Source: CAVRTJ01 sp964507185
GTDB taxonomy: Bacteria > Acidobacteriota > UBA4820 > DSQY01
Length of the DNA: 64,000 nucleotides
Assembly (NCBI GenBank): GCA_964507185.1
Contig: CAZDOY010000003.1
Span: 65,776 to 129,775, forward strand
Reading direction: 5' to 3'
Shown here: piece by piece, positions 33,893 to 41,825 of the stretch
How the letters are laid out: every line of letters starts with the position of its first letter
Numbering within the stretch: the stretch's first letter is position 1
Made by a program: the position numbers and the translations under genes
The notes under the pieces: generated by a model
Databases searched by the model: none
What the model saw: only the letters and a program-made list of their open reading frames with translations
Told to the model about the DNA's origin: nothing

Positions 33893-35299
33893 TTGGCGGA
33901 TCAAACGCAGGCCCGCAGTCCCGGCGCGGTCAGACGAATCAGCGACATCCTTTCCCAGCACAGTCTGCCCGAGAATCTCGAAGCCGAGAGGGCCCTCCTC
34001 GGCGCGATCCTGCTGAAAAACGATCTCTTTGAAGAGACCAGGGAAAAAATCGTCTCCGAAGACTTCGCCATGCCCTCTCACCAGCGCGTTTACCAGGCCA
34101 TGGAAGAACTCCGCACCAATAACCAGCCTTTCGACCTGATCACCGTTACCGAATGGCTCCATACAAAGGGACGGCTCGAGGCTGCCGGCGGCGCGGAGCA
34201 CATCAGCGAGCTTGTCTCCGGCGTGCCGATCCTGACCACCGCTTCACACTATGCCCGCATCATCAAGGGCAAGGCGCTCCTGCGCCAGCTTATACAGAAG
34301 GCGAGCGGGATAATTGCCGAGGCCTATTCCTCGGGACAGGAGCCGGAAGACATCCTGGCCCAGGCCGAGCAGGGCATCCTCGAGATCGGCGACCGCGTCC
34401 TTAAATCGACGCTCCAGCCCATGGATAACCTGGCCCGGGACGTGGCCGTCAAGCTCGAGGCGCTCGTCAAGAGGGGCGCCCACGTAACCGGAGTACCGAC
34501 CAGCTTCACCCGGCTCGACGAACTCACCTCCGGCCTGCAGAGAACGGACTTCATCATCCTCGCCGCCCGGCCTTCGGTGGGAAAGACGGCCTTTTCCCTG
34601 AGCCTGGCCTACAACGTGGCCAGGCAGGGCCAGGCCGTGGCATTTTTCAGCCTTGAGATGAGCGCCGAACAGATCTTCTTCCGGCTTCTGAGCATGGCGA
34701 GCGGCATCGACCTTCAGCAGCTCCGCACCGGACGGCTGAGCAAATCCAGGCAGGCAGAGGCCGCGATGAAGATCGACGAGCTTTCGAAGCTTCCGCTCTA
34801 CATCGATGACAGCCCCGTCCAGACGATCCTGGACCTGGGCGCGAAGTTGCGGCGCCTGAGGGTCCAGAGAGAACTCCACCTCGTCGTCATCGACTACCTT
34901 CAGCTCATGAGGGGCGTGGGGCGCTCTGAGAACAGGAACCAGGAGGTATCGGCCATTTCGCGGGGACTCAAAGCCCTGGCGAAGGATATCAACGTCCCCG
35001 TCGTCGCGCTGTCCCAGCTTTCACGAGCCCTGGAAAAGCGCGGTGAAGGAAAGGAACCCCTCCTTTCGGACCTGAGAGACTCGGGCTCCCTGGAGCAGGA
35101 CGCCGACGTCGTCCTCTTCCTCCACCGGAACACCTCGTCGAGGCAGGACGAGGACCCAGACGCCAAGTCACGCGCCAGACTCATCATCGCCAAGCAGCGG
35201 AACGGCCCCACCGACAGCATCGACTTAACCTTCCTGCAGGAAAGGGCGCAGTTCGCCAATTACGCCCCCGATTCGTACGAAGGAGACCGGGGTGTCTGA
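33893..35299 (+). CDS. dnaB: Replicative DNA helicase DnaB
   Basis: 468-aa hexameric 5'-3' helicase. The N-terminal domain (about residues 23-125, beginning LPENLEAERALLGAIL) binds primase and the loader. The RecA-like C-terminal domain has Walker A ARPSVGKTAFSL, Walker B VVIDYLQLM, and the arginine-finger region near LSDLRDSGSLEQDADVV. No intein interrupts these motifs. The start is TTG at 33893 with GGAGAGCAAAG upstream. It is divergent from pilM across 241 bases and overlaps alr by 8 bases. Confidence 0.96.
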   Translation: MADQTQARSPGAVRRISDILSQHSLPENLEAERALLGAILLKNDLFEETREKIVSEDFAMPSHQRVYQAMEELRTNNQPFDLITVTEWLHTKGRLEAAGGAEHISELVSGVPILTTASHYARIIKGKALLRQLIQKASGIIAEAYSSGQEPEDILAQAEQGILEIGDRVLKSTLQPMDNLARDVAVKLEALVKRGAHVTGVPTSFTRLDELTSGLQRTDFIILAARPSVGKTAFSLSLAYNVARQGQAVAFFSLEMSAEQIFFRLLSMASGIDLQQLRTGRLSKSRQAEAAMKIDELSKLPLYIDDSPVQTILDLGAKLRRLRVQRELHLVVIDYLQLMRGVGRSENRNQEVSAISRGLKALAKDINVPVVALSQLSRALEKRGEGKEPLLSDLRDSGSLEQDADVVLFLHRNTSSRQDEDPDAKSRARLIIAKQRNGPTDSIDLTFLQERAQFANYAPDSYEGDRGV

Positions 35300-36455
35300 T
35301 TCGCTCCGGGACAAGCTCCGCCCGACGGTCCTCTCGGTCGATCTGGATGCGATCATATCCAACCTGCGGCTTCTGAAGGATTACACCGGAGGCCGTTCCC
35401 AGCTCGCCGTCGTCAAGGCCAACGCTTACGGTATGGGAGCCGTGCCCGTCGCCAGGGCGCTGATCAAGGGGGGTGCCGCCTGGCTGGGCGTGGCGCTCGC
35501 CGAAGAGGGGGTGCAGCTGAGGCGCGCCGGCCTTTCGGTTCCCATTCTCATGCTCGGTCCGGCGGCGCCCTCGCAGGCAGGACTGCTGCTCAGAGAGAAC
35601 ATCACACCCGCGGTTTATTCGATCGGGTTTCTCAAAGCGCTGGAGCGCGAAGCGGAGCTGGGCGACACGACCTTCGAGGCCCACCTGAAGATCGATTCGG
35701 GCATGGGACGGGTCGGATTCCGCCCCGAGGAGATTCCCGCCGTTCTCACGGCCCTGGCTCGATCGCCCCGCGTCCGGATCACCGGCCTCTTCTCAAACCT
35801 GGCCAGCGCCGACGATCCGGCCTCTTCTCAGACCGAAGGACAGCTGGCGCTCTTCCTTGAAATCGCCGAGAACCTAAGAAGCAGCGGCGTCGAACTGCAG
35901 TGGATTCACCTCGCCAACTCGTCCGGGCTACTGGCCCACCCCGATACGCACCTGAGCCTGTGCAGGCCGGGCCTCTCCCTGTACGGTCTCCGCCCCTCCG
36001 CAGCCCTGCCCGACATCGGCTTGAAAGCGGCGCTCACGCTGGAAACCGTGGTCTCCCAGGTCAAGCACATGCCCGCCGATGTACCCGTGGGCTACAGCGC
36101 GAGTTATTTCACGCCCCATGATCAGCCCGTAGGCATACTGCCCGTGGGCTACGCGGACGGGCTTCCGCGGCTTCTAAGCAACAGGGGCTCGGTCCTCATC
36201 GGGGGAAAACGCTGCCCCATCATCGGGCGCGTCAGCATGGATCTCACGGCCGTGAACCTGGAGCCCGCGGGAACCGTGTACGAGGGGACGCCGGTCACTC
36301 TATGGGGACGGGACGGGCAGGAGTCCCTTGGACCGTGGGACTGGGCCAGGTGGTCCCAGACCATCCCCTACGAGGTCATGACGGGCGTCGGCTGCCGGGT
36401 CGCACGAACCTACATCGAACAGAACCGGCGCTGGACGGAATCAACCCTTCTCTGA
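35292..36455 (+). CDS. alr: Alanine racemase
   Basis: 387-aa PLP enzyme that makes D-alanine for peptidoglycan. The PLP-lysine segment is AVVKANAYGMG, the N-terminal TIM-barrel features include LKIDSGMGRVGF, and the catalytic tyrosine lies in GYSASYFTP. ILPVGYADGLPR and GRVSMDLTAVN complete the pattern. The start is GTG at 35292 with AGGAGACCGG upstream; it overlaps the end of dnaB, so translation is coupled. This order is common in bacteria. Confidence 0.95.
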   Translation: MSDSLRDKLRPTVLSVDLDAIISNLRLLKDYTGGRSQLAVVKANAYGMGAVPVARALIKGGAAWLGVALAEEGVQLRRAGLSVPILMLGPAAPSQAGLLLRENITPAVYSIGFLKALEREAELGDTTFEAHLKIDSGMGRVGFRPEEIPAVLTALARSPRVRITGLFSNLASADDPASSQTEGQLALFLEIAENLRSSGVELQWIHLANSSGLLAHPDTHLSLCRPGLSLYGLRPSAALPDIGLKAALTLETVVSQVKHMPADVPVGYSASYFTPHDQPVGILPVGYADGLPRLLSNRGSVLIGGKRCPIIGRVSMDLTAVNLEPAGTVYEGTPVTLWGRDGQESLGPWDWARWSQTIPYEVMTGVGCRVARTYIEQNRRWTESTLL

Positions 36456-36639
36456 CCCGTCTCTCGCCCTATCACGCTTCACACTCGTAGAAGGCCTGCG
36501 TCGAAGACCCGGAGCCTCCGAAGGAAGACGACACGCGCCCATGCCACAGACGGGCCCGCGAAAGCTTCGTGCCGCCTTGACACCCTGCTCTTGAACCCTT
36601 CAGCAGATGGGCTTCTCTGAAGGTCCGCCGGCTATTCGG

Positions 36640-37509
36640 TCACTCGGTCCCTCGATCACCGGATTCCTGGATAACCGCCCCGCTCCCGTCATTTCCCGAT
36701 TCAACCGGGCCCTCATCATCAGGTCCGCCGCCCCCCGGCGGCTCGATCGGCACGACCAAGCCGCCCGCGAGGAGAGCGGCACCGACCGTCCCCATGGTCG
36801 CGATAAGAGCCGGCGAAGCGGTCCCTCCGCCCCCCCCCATCGAAAGCACGGCCAGGATCGCGGTGTTGTGAAGAGCGTGGCCTGCCACCGACAACCAGAG
36901 GTTGTTCGTTCGCCGGACGATGAGCGCCAGGACCGAACCCAGGATGGCGACGGGCAGGAAACGGATTACGGACCCGTGGAAGAGCGCGAAGACCACTCCG
37001 GAGGTCGCACAGGCCGGAATTGCGTTCCACCGCCCCAGGCTGCCCAGGAAGGCGCCTCGGAACATGATCTCTTCGCAAAAGGCCGGGACAAGACCGAACA
37101 GCAGCAGCCGCAAGCCCGGACTGAACTGGAGCAGAAAGCGCCTGAGTTCCGCCTCCTCCCTCGAAGCCCCCTTGAAACCTGAGAGAACACCCGCCAGGGA
37201 GAGCGCCACCAGCGACCCTCCCACGGCGAGCGCGAGGGCCGCAAGAAGGGCGGAAGGCCGAACCCGCGCGGAGGGAAAGGCCTGCGGTAAAGCGCCCCGT
37301 GCGGCCGCCCACGCGAACGCCGGAAGCGCAAAACTCACAACCGGGAGCGGTCCGGCGATCAGCCAGATCGGCCGGCCTTGAAGAAGCGCGGCACCGCCCC
37401 AGAACAGAAGCCCCGAAATGGCCAGCAGCGTTATGCCCTCGCCCGGGTGGAGGGGGCCTGCGGCCCTTTTTTCGCTACGGAATTGCAGACCTTCGCCGTT
37501 TGAGGACAT
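36640..37509 (-). CDS. CPBP-family intramembrane protease (Abi/CAAX-like)
   Basis: 289-aa multi-pass membrane protein, mainly hydrophobic from residue ~25 to 250. The three conserved CPBP motifs are visible: CEEIMFRG (EExxxR), FALFHGS (FxxxH) and a later HALHN. Together these form the metal-dependent active site of CAAX-type proteases. Substrates in bacteria are mostly unknown; some members affect immunity or secretion. The ATG at 37509 or an in-frame GTG at 37518 may start it. It is convergent with alr and 79 bases downstream of the anti-sigma factor gene. Confidence 0.82.
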   Translation of the reverse strand: MSSNGEGLQFRSEKRAAGPLHPGEGITLLAISGLLFWGGAALLQGRPIWLIAGPLPVVSFALPAFAWAAARGALPQAFPSARVRPSALLAALALAVGGSLVALSLAGVLSGFKGASREEAELRRFLLQFSPGLRLLLFGLVPAFCEEIMFRGAFLGSLGRWNAIPACATSGVVFALFHGSVIRFLPVAILGSVLALIVRRTNNLWLSVAGHALHNTAILAVLSMGGGGGTASPALIATMGTVGAALLAGGLVVPIEPPGGGGPDDEGPVESGNDGSGAVIQESGDRGTE

Positions 37510-37588
37510 TCCGGTCACCGAGGCACGGCAACGACGACGCGTCGCCCGCGGTTTGACCTGCCCTCGCGACTCGATTTCCAGGGGCGGA

Positions 37589-37861
37589 TCATCTATCCGG
37601 GTCGCCGGACAGGCACCTTTTCCTGAAGGACTCGAGGCACTCGTCGAGAAGCTGCTGTGCGTCCTCCCCTCCGATGGCCGGATCTTCTCCGGTCCGTTTG
37701 AGGGCGTCGCGCGTGGCCACGAGTGAGGACAGGTAGCGTTTGCAGGCCTCGCACTGGTTCAGATGCCGCGAAAGCTCACGGCAGCGCTCCTCATCGAGGT
37801 CCTCGTCGATGTAGGCGGAGAGGTCGGCAAAGAGTTCGCGGCAGTTTTCGTGCTCATGCAC
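37589..37861 (-). CDS. Orphan zinc-finger anti-sigma factor (zf-HC2)
   Basis: 90-aa cytosolic protein with the H-x3-C-x2-C motif HLNQCEACKRYLSSL, preceded by C-R-E-L-F-A-D-L-S-A-Y-I-D-E-D-L typical of anti-sigma zinc domains. It has no membrane helix, unlike most RsiW/RseA-type factors. GTG at 37861 is preferred because GGAGGTGTTCCCC precedes it and a promoter lies just upstream; the frame extends further without family sequence. No sigma factor gene is adjacent, so its partner is elsewhere. It may instead be a soluble regulator of another kind. Confidence 0.75.
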   Translation of the reverse strand: MHEHENCRELFADLSAYIDEDLDEERCRELSRHLNQCEACKRYLSSLVATRDALKRTGEDPAIGGEDAQQLLDECLESFRKRCLSGDPDR

Positions 37862-37881
37862 GGGGAACACCTCCAGGCTCA

Positions 37882-37909
37882 ACTCTACCAACAGACCGCG
37901 TCGTGTCAA
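37882..37909 (-). promoter_or_regulatory. Predicted sigma-70 promoter of the anti-sigma factor gene
   Basis: TTGACA and TAGAGT on the minus strand are 16 bases apart, which places the start point near 37875 and leaves a very short leader of about 14 bases that still holds GGAGGTG. This supports the GTG start at 37861. Confidence 0.5.
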
Positions 37910-38056
37910 GGGCTGAGCGCCGCACGCGGTGCCGCCGGGGGCGGAGGCCGAAGAGGACGGACACCCGGACAGCGGCTTCCCTGCGGACCGGTTGCCTTGA
38001 TAAGATGGATTTTAGCGGACTTCGTGAAATGAATTCAGAATTTTAAGGAGACTCCC

Positions 38057-38554
38057 ATGAAAGAGAAAAACGCCATGGTTGCGGTTCTGATGGGCAGCAC
38101 GTCGGACGCGCCCGTTCTCGAGAAGTGCTTTTCGGTCATCAAGTCCTTCGACGTGCCCTACGAAGTACGCGTCCTCTCGGCCCACAGGACCCCCGCCGAA
38201 ACCGCCGAATTCATAGAGGAGGCCGAAAGGGCCGGTGTCGAGGTGTTCGTCGCCGCGGCCGGCATGGCGGCCCACCTGGCCGGAGCGGTCGCCGCTCACA
38301 CGACTCGGCCCGTCATAGGCATACCCGTGGCTTCCGGTCCGCTCAACGGACAGGATGCCCTTTTCTCCACCGTCATGATGCCACCGGGCGTTCCAGTGGC
38401 CACGGTGGGAATCAACGGCGGGGCCAACGCCGGCCACCTGGCCGTGCAGATCCTGGCGCTTTCCCACCCCGAATTGAGGGACCGGCTGGTGAAGGCCAGA
38501 TCGGACATGCGGGAAGGCGTCCTCGAGAAGGACCGGGCTTTCCCGAGAAGCTGA
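38057..38554 (+). CDS. purE: N5-carboxyaminoimidazole ribonucleotide mutase
   Basis: 165-aa purine-biosynthesis enzyme that converts N5-CAIR to CAIR. The N-terminus VAVLMGSTSDAPVLE holds the phosphate-binding Ser-Asp, SAHRTPAET provides the family's His, and AAGMAAHLAG and ASGPLNGQDALFS are class-defining (class I PurE). The start at 38057 follows TTTAAGGAGACTCCC. purK is not adjacent. It begins a plus-strand run with tsaC and the sirtuin gene. Confidence 0.95.
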   Translation: MKEKNAMVAVLMGSTSDAPVLEKCFSVIKSFDVPYEVRVLSAHRTPAETAEFIEEAERAGVEVFVAAAGMAAHLAGAVAAHTTRPVIGIPVASGPLNGQDALFSTVMMPPGVPVATVGINGGANAGHLAVQILALSHPELRDRLVKARSDMREGVLEKDRAFPRS

Positions 38555-38563
38555 GGCGCTGCC

Positions 38564-39193
38564 TTGCGTATCGTGGATGCAGGCGGAGGGGACTGGCTTC
38601 CCTCCGCCGTGGAAACCATCCGCCGGGGCGGGGTGGTCGCGGTGCCGACCGAAACCGTCTACGGCCTCGCGGCCGGCCTGCTCAATCCGGCGGGGCAGGA
38701 CAAGATCTTTCTCATAAAGGGGAGGAAACGGGAGAAAGCGCTCCCGGTGCAGGCGGACAGCCTGCAGCGTGCCCGGACGTGGGGTTTTGCCTTTTCGCCC
38801 CGGGTCCTTCGCATTGCGGCCGCTTTCTGGCCCGGACCTCTCACCCTCATCCTGCCACGACCTCCCGCGTGCCCGGCGTGGTTCGCGCCAGGCAGTCCCA
38901 CACTGGCCCTCCGCATCCCCGACCACCCGGTCACGCTGGCGCTCCTCGCGGCGGTGGGCGCACCGCTCGCGGTCACCAGCGCCAACCCGAGCGGCCTCGC
39001 CGAGTGCCTCACGGCGGGGGGTGCGGCAGAAACATTCGGGTCCATCCCCGACCTTCTGGTCCTGGATGGGGGGCCCGTTCCGGGGGGGAAAGCGTCGACG
39101 GTCGTCGACGTCACCGGGCGGGAGCCCGTCCTCCTGAGGAGGGGGCCGATTCAGTTCAAGGACCTGCTGGGGGTGTGGAATGTGCGCGGCTAG
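38564..39193 (+). CDS. tsaC: L-threonylcarbamoyladenylate synthase (TsaC/Sua5/YwlC)
   Basis: 209-aa enzyme that makes TC-AMP for the t6A37 modification of tRNA. The K-x-R...S-x-N pattern is visible as KGRKREKALPVQ and TSANPSG, with PTETVYGLAA near the start. It is the short TsaC form without the Sua5 C-terminal domain. The likely start is a TTG at 38564, 9 bases after the purE stop, with a weak GAGG. It overlaps the sirtuin gene by 14 bases. Confidence 0.9.
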   Translation: MRIVDAGGGDWLPSAVETIRRGGVVAVPTETVYGLAAGLLNPAGQDKIFLIKGRKREKALPVQADSLQRARTWGFAFSPRVLRIAAAFWPGPLTLILPRPPACPAWFAPGSPTLALRIPDHPVTLALLAAVGAPLAVTSANPSGLAECLTAGGAAETFGSIPDLLVLDGGPVPGGKASTVVDVTGREPVLLRRGPIQFKDLLGVWNVRG

Positions 39194-39899
39194 AGGCGGC
39201 ACCGTGGCGTGCCTGACCGGAGCGGGCATCTCCGCCGAGAGCGGCATCGCCACCTTCCGCGAAAACAGGGGTCTGTGGAACCAGGTCCCCGTCGAAGAGG
39301 TCGCCACCCCCCAGGCCTTCGCGAGGGACCCCCTGAAGGTATGGCAATTCTATGATGCGAGGCGTAAACAGGTGGCGACTTGCGCCCCGAACCCGGGGCA
39401 CCTGGCCCTCGCGAGGCTGGAAGAGGGGCTGGGCGAACGATTCACGCTCATAACCCAGAACGTGGACGGCCTCCATCACCTCGCCGGCAACCGCAACGTT
39501 CTGGAAATTCATGGGAGCCTCTGGCGCCTCCGCTGCACGGGTTGCGGAGAGGAACGGGACGACCGCACCGTGTCCCTTGAGCCGCTGCCGCCGATCTGCG
39601 AATGCGGCCGGATGCTCCGGCCTTCCGTCGTCTGGTTCGGCGAAGTGTTGCCTGAACACGCTTTCCAGCCGGCCATCGAAGCCGCCGAGTCCGCGTCCGT
39701 TTTTCTTGTCGTCGGGACATCCGCCGTCGTCGAGCCCGCGGCGAGTCTTGCCCGCGTCGCGGCGTACCAGGGCGCCGCCCTTTGGGAGGTCAATCCTGAA
39801 ATCACGCCCCTGACGCCGCTCTGTGAACGCTCGTGGCAGTCCCCTGCCGGCCCCGTCATGGACGAAGTGGTGGACCTTATCCTCGACGACTTCAAATAG
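39180..39899 (+). CDS. cobB: Sir2-family NAD-dependent deacylase, class III (SIRT5/CobB-like)
   Basis: 239-aa sirtuin. LTGAGISAESGIATFR binds NAD, TQNVDGLHHLAGN holds the catalytic His region (EIHGSLWRLRC), and the zinc site is two pairs, CTGC and CECG. FYDARRKQ carries the Tyr-x-x-Arg pair that recognises acidic acyl groups, so desuccinylation/demalonylation is likely as well as deacetylation. With pta elsewhere in the window, acetyl phosphate-driven acetylation is a plausible setting; that is inference. The ATG at 39180 overlaps tsaC. Confidence 0.92.
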   Translation: MCAARGGTVACLTGAGISAESGIATFRENRGLWNQVPVEEVATPQAFARDPLKVWQFYDARRKQVATCAPNPGHLALARLEEGLGERFTLITQNVDGLHHLAGNRNVLEIHGSLWRLRCTGCGEERDDRTVSLEPLPPICECGRMLRPSVVWFGEVLPEHAFQPAIEAAESASVFLVVGTSAVVEPAASLARVAAYQGAALWEVNPEITPLTPLCERSWQSPAGPVMDEVVDLILDDFK

Positions 39900-39939
39900 C
39901 GGGCGGCGAAAACCCCTTCCGGGGCAATTCATCCGGCCG

Positions 39940-39958
39940 ATTGTTCTTGCAGAACAAT
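39940..39958. promoter_or_regulatory. Palindrome upstream of the aldehyde dehydrogenase promoter (candidate operator)
   Basis: ATTGTTC and GAACAAT form a perfect 7-bp inverted repeat with a 5-base centre, three bases upstream of the -35. The position fits an activator or repressor dimer; a weak terminator of the sirtuin gene is an alternative. Confidence 0.5.
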
Positions 39959-39961
39959 GGT

Positions 39962-39990
39962 TTGACTCGGAAGGAGCGGGTTGCTAGACT
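39962..39990 (+). promoter_or_regulatory. Predicted sigma-70 promoter of the aldehyde dehydrogenase gene
   Basis: TTGACT and TAGACT are separated by exactly 17 bases. The start point would be near 39997, giving a 51-base leader to the ATG at 40048 with GGAGGCGATGTAA as ribosome-binding region. Confidence 0.65.
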
Positions 39991-40047
39991 CGTTCACTGC
40001 TCGGAACTCTTTTCAATTAAGCGATCACGATTACGGAGGCGATGTAA

Positions 40048-41562
40048 ATGGCAAAGAAACCGACTGTCTACAAGAACTATATCGACGGTAAGTGGGTGGC
40101 CTCGGCCACCGGCAAGACCTTCGAGAACGTCAATCCGGCCGACACGTCCGAGATCGTCGGCATTTTCCAGGACAGCGACGAGCGCGACGTGAACGCCGCC
40201 GTGGCGGCGGCGAAGAAAGCCTACAGGAAGTGGCGCCTCGTTCCGGCGCCCAAGAGGGGCGAACTGGTCATGAAACTGGGCCTCTGGCTCATGGAAAACA
40301 AGGAACGCCTCGCCCGAGACGCCACGCGCGAGATGGGCAAGGTCCTGGCCGAAACGCGCGGCGACCTGCAGGAAGGCATCGACATGGCCCTTCTCTGCGC
40401 CGGAGAGGGCCGACGCATGTACGGCGAAACCACGCCCGCCGAGCTGCCCAACAAGTTCGCCATGACCGTCCGGCAGCCCCTCGGCGTGTGCGGCCTCATC
40501 ACGCCCTGGAACTTTCCCATGGCAATCCCCACCTGGAAGATGATGCCCGCGCTGGTGTGCGGAAATACCGTCGTCATCAAGCCCGCCACGCTCACGCCCT
40601 TGACGGTCTGGAACCTGGTGAAGGGCGCCGAGGAAGTGGGCATTCCCAAGGGCGTCGTTAACTACGTCACGGGCTCCGGCCGGAGGGTCGGCGACCCGCT
40701 CACGAAGCATCCCGACGTCTCGCTCATCTCCTTCACCGGCAGCACGGAGGTGGGCCGCAGCATCAACCTGGCCTGCGCCACCGACTTCAAGCGCGTAGGC
40801 CTGGAGATGGGCGGCAAGAACGCGGTCATCGTCATGGACGACGCCAACCTGGAACTGGCGCTCGACGGCGTCCTCTGGGGCGCCTTCGGGACCACCGGCC
40901 AGCGCTGCACCGCCACCAGCCGCTGCATCGTCCAGAAGGGCGTTTACGACAAATTCCTCAAGGCCCTCACCAGGCGCGCCAAGGCCCTCAAGGTGGGCAA
41001 CGGCCTGGACGAGAGCGTGGAGATGGGCCCGGCCGTCGACGCGAGCCAGCTCAAGACCGACCTGGACTACATCGCCATCGGCAAGAAGGAAGGCGCGCGG
41101 ATGGTGTGCGGCGGCAAGCGGCTCAAGGGCGGCGACTACGACAAGGGCTTCTTCATCGAGCCCACGATCTTCGCCGATGTAACCCCCGACATGCGCATCT
41201 TCAAGGAAGAGATCTTCGGCCCCGTCCTCTCGGTCGTCCCCTTCGACACCTTCGAGGAGGGCATCGAGATCGCCAACGATTCGCTCTACGGCCTGTCGGG
41301 CTCCATCTACACGCAGGACGTGAACCGGGCCTTCGCCGCCATGCGCGACATCCAGACGGGGATCTTCTACGTCAACGCACCGACCATCGGCGCCGAGAAC
41401 CACCTGCCTTTCGGCGGCGTCAAGCAGACGGGCAACGGCCACCGGGAAGGCGGCCACGAGGCGCTGGACCTGTTTTCCGAATGGAAGGCCATCTACGTCG
41501 ACTTCTCGGGCACGCTCCAAAGAGCCCAGATCGACACGGACGACGTGGTCAAGGTCGACTGA
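40048..41562 (+). CDS. NAD(P)-dependent aldehyde dehydrogenase
   Basis: 504-aa ALDH-superfamily enzyme that oxidises an aldehyde to an acid. Conserved parts: PWNFPMAIPTWKMMPAL (cofactor and substrate channel), FTGSTEVGRSI (Rossmann Gly), LEMGGKNAVIVMDDA (general-base Glu), GTTGQRCTATSR (nucleophile Cys) and EEIFGPVLSVV. The C-terminus has NAPTIGAENHLPFGGVKQTGNG, as in the alpha-aminoadipic-semialdehyde and related groups, but substrate cannot be assigned. It is a monocistronic gene with its own promoter and terminator, and its codon use looks stronger (more GC3, few rare codons) than its neighbours, suggesting high expression. Confidence 0.9.
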   Translation: MAKKPTVYKNYIDGKWVASATGKTFENVNPADTSEIVGIFQDSDERDVNAAVAAAKKAYRKWRLVPAPKRGELVMKLGLWLMENKERLARDATREMGKVLAETRGDLQEGIDMALLCAGEGRRMYGETTPAELPNKFAMTVRQPLGVCGLITPWNFPMAIPTWKMMPALVCGNTVVIKPATLTPLTVWNLVKGAEEVGIPKGVVNYVTGSGRRVGDPLTKHPDVSLISFTGSTEVGRSINLACATDFKRVGLEMGGKNAVIVMDDANLELALDGVLWGAFGTTGQRCTATSRCIVQKGVYDKFLKALTRRAKALKVGNGLDESVEMGPAVDASQLKTDLDYIAIGKKEGARMVCGGKRLKGGDYDKGFFIEPTIFADVTPDMRIFKEEIFGPVLSVVPFDTFEEGIEIANDSLYGLSGSIYTQDVNRAFAAMRDIQTGIFYVNAPTIGAENHLPFGGVKQTGNGHREGGHEALDLFSEWKAIYVDFSGTLQRAQIDTDDVVKVD

Positions 41563-41591
41563 GCCTGCAGAAACGGAGTTGTGACTTCACT

Positions 41592-41617
41592 GGGGAGCCT
41601 CAGGGCTCCCCTTTCTT
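41592..41617 (+). terminator. Intrinsic terminator of the aldehyde dehydrogenase gene
   Basis: GGGGAGCC and GGCTCCCC form an 8-bp stem with a 4-base loop followed by TTTCTT, 29 bases after the stop codon. Confidence 0.85.
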
Positions 41618-41639
41618 GTGGCCGAATCAAGGCCGGGAG

Positions 41640-41815
41640 ACTGACGAAATGCCTGAAAGGGCAGGAGACGGGCTTCGAAGGGCGTCTCCTGACTCGGTTG
41701 CTAGACCAATCCACCGATGAGTAAGTGGCGGCAGGCAGCCTGCGGTCCGCGGCCGGGTCTTCGAAGGCCGCCCCCCGTCCTAGTAACCTCCTCACCTACT
41801 CCGGGACTCCCTTGC
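41640..41815. repeat. Possible divergent copy of the 60-64 kb intergenic repeat
   Basis: Two TTCGAAGG cores (near 41673 and 41758) and a CTCACCTACTCCGGG segment resemble the core and the TAATCACCTACTCCCC module seen at 60.7-63.8 kb. The match is short and patchy, so this may be coincidence. Confidence 0.3.
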
Positions 41816-41825
41816 TCACGGTCCC

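Noticed and set aside
33893..35299. Possible intein in dnaB
   Set aside because: Walker A and the surrounding segments are uninterrupted and the protein has the normal length.
39994..41520. Long antisense open frame (508 codons) opposite the aldehyde dehydrogenase gene
   Set aside because: It lies opposite a clearly conserved gene, has a composition typical of mirror frames in GC-rich DNA and no ribosome-binding site or family motif.
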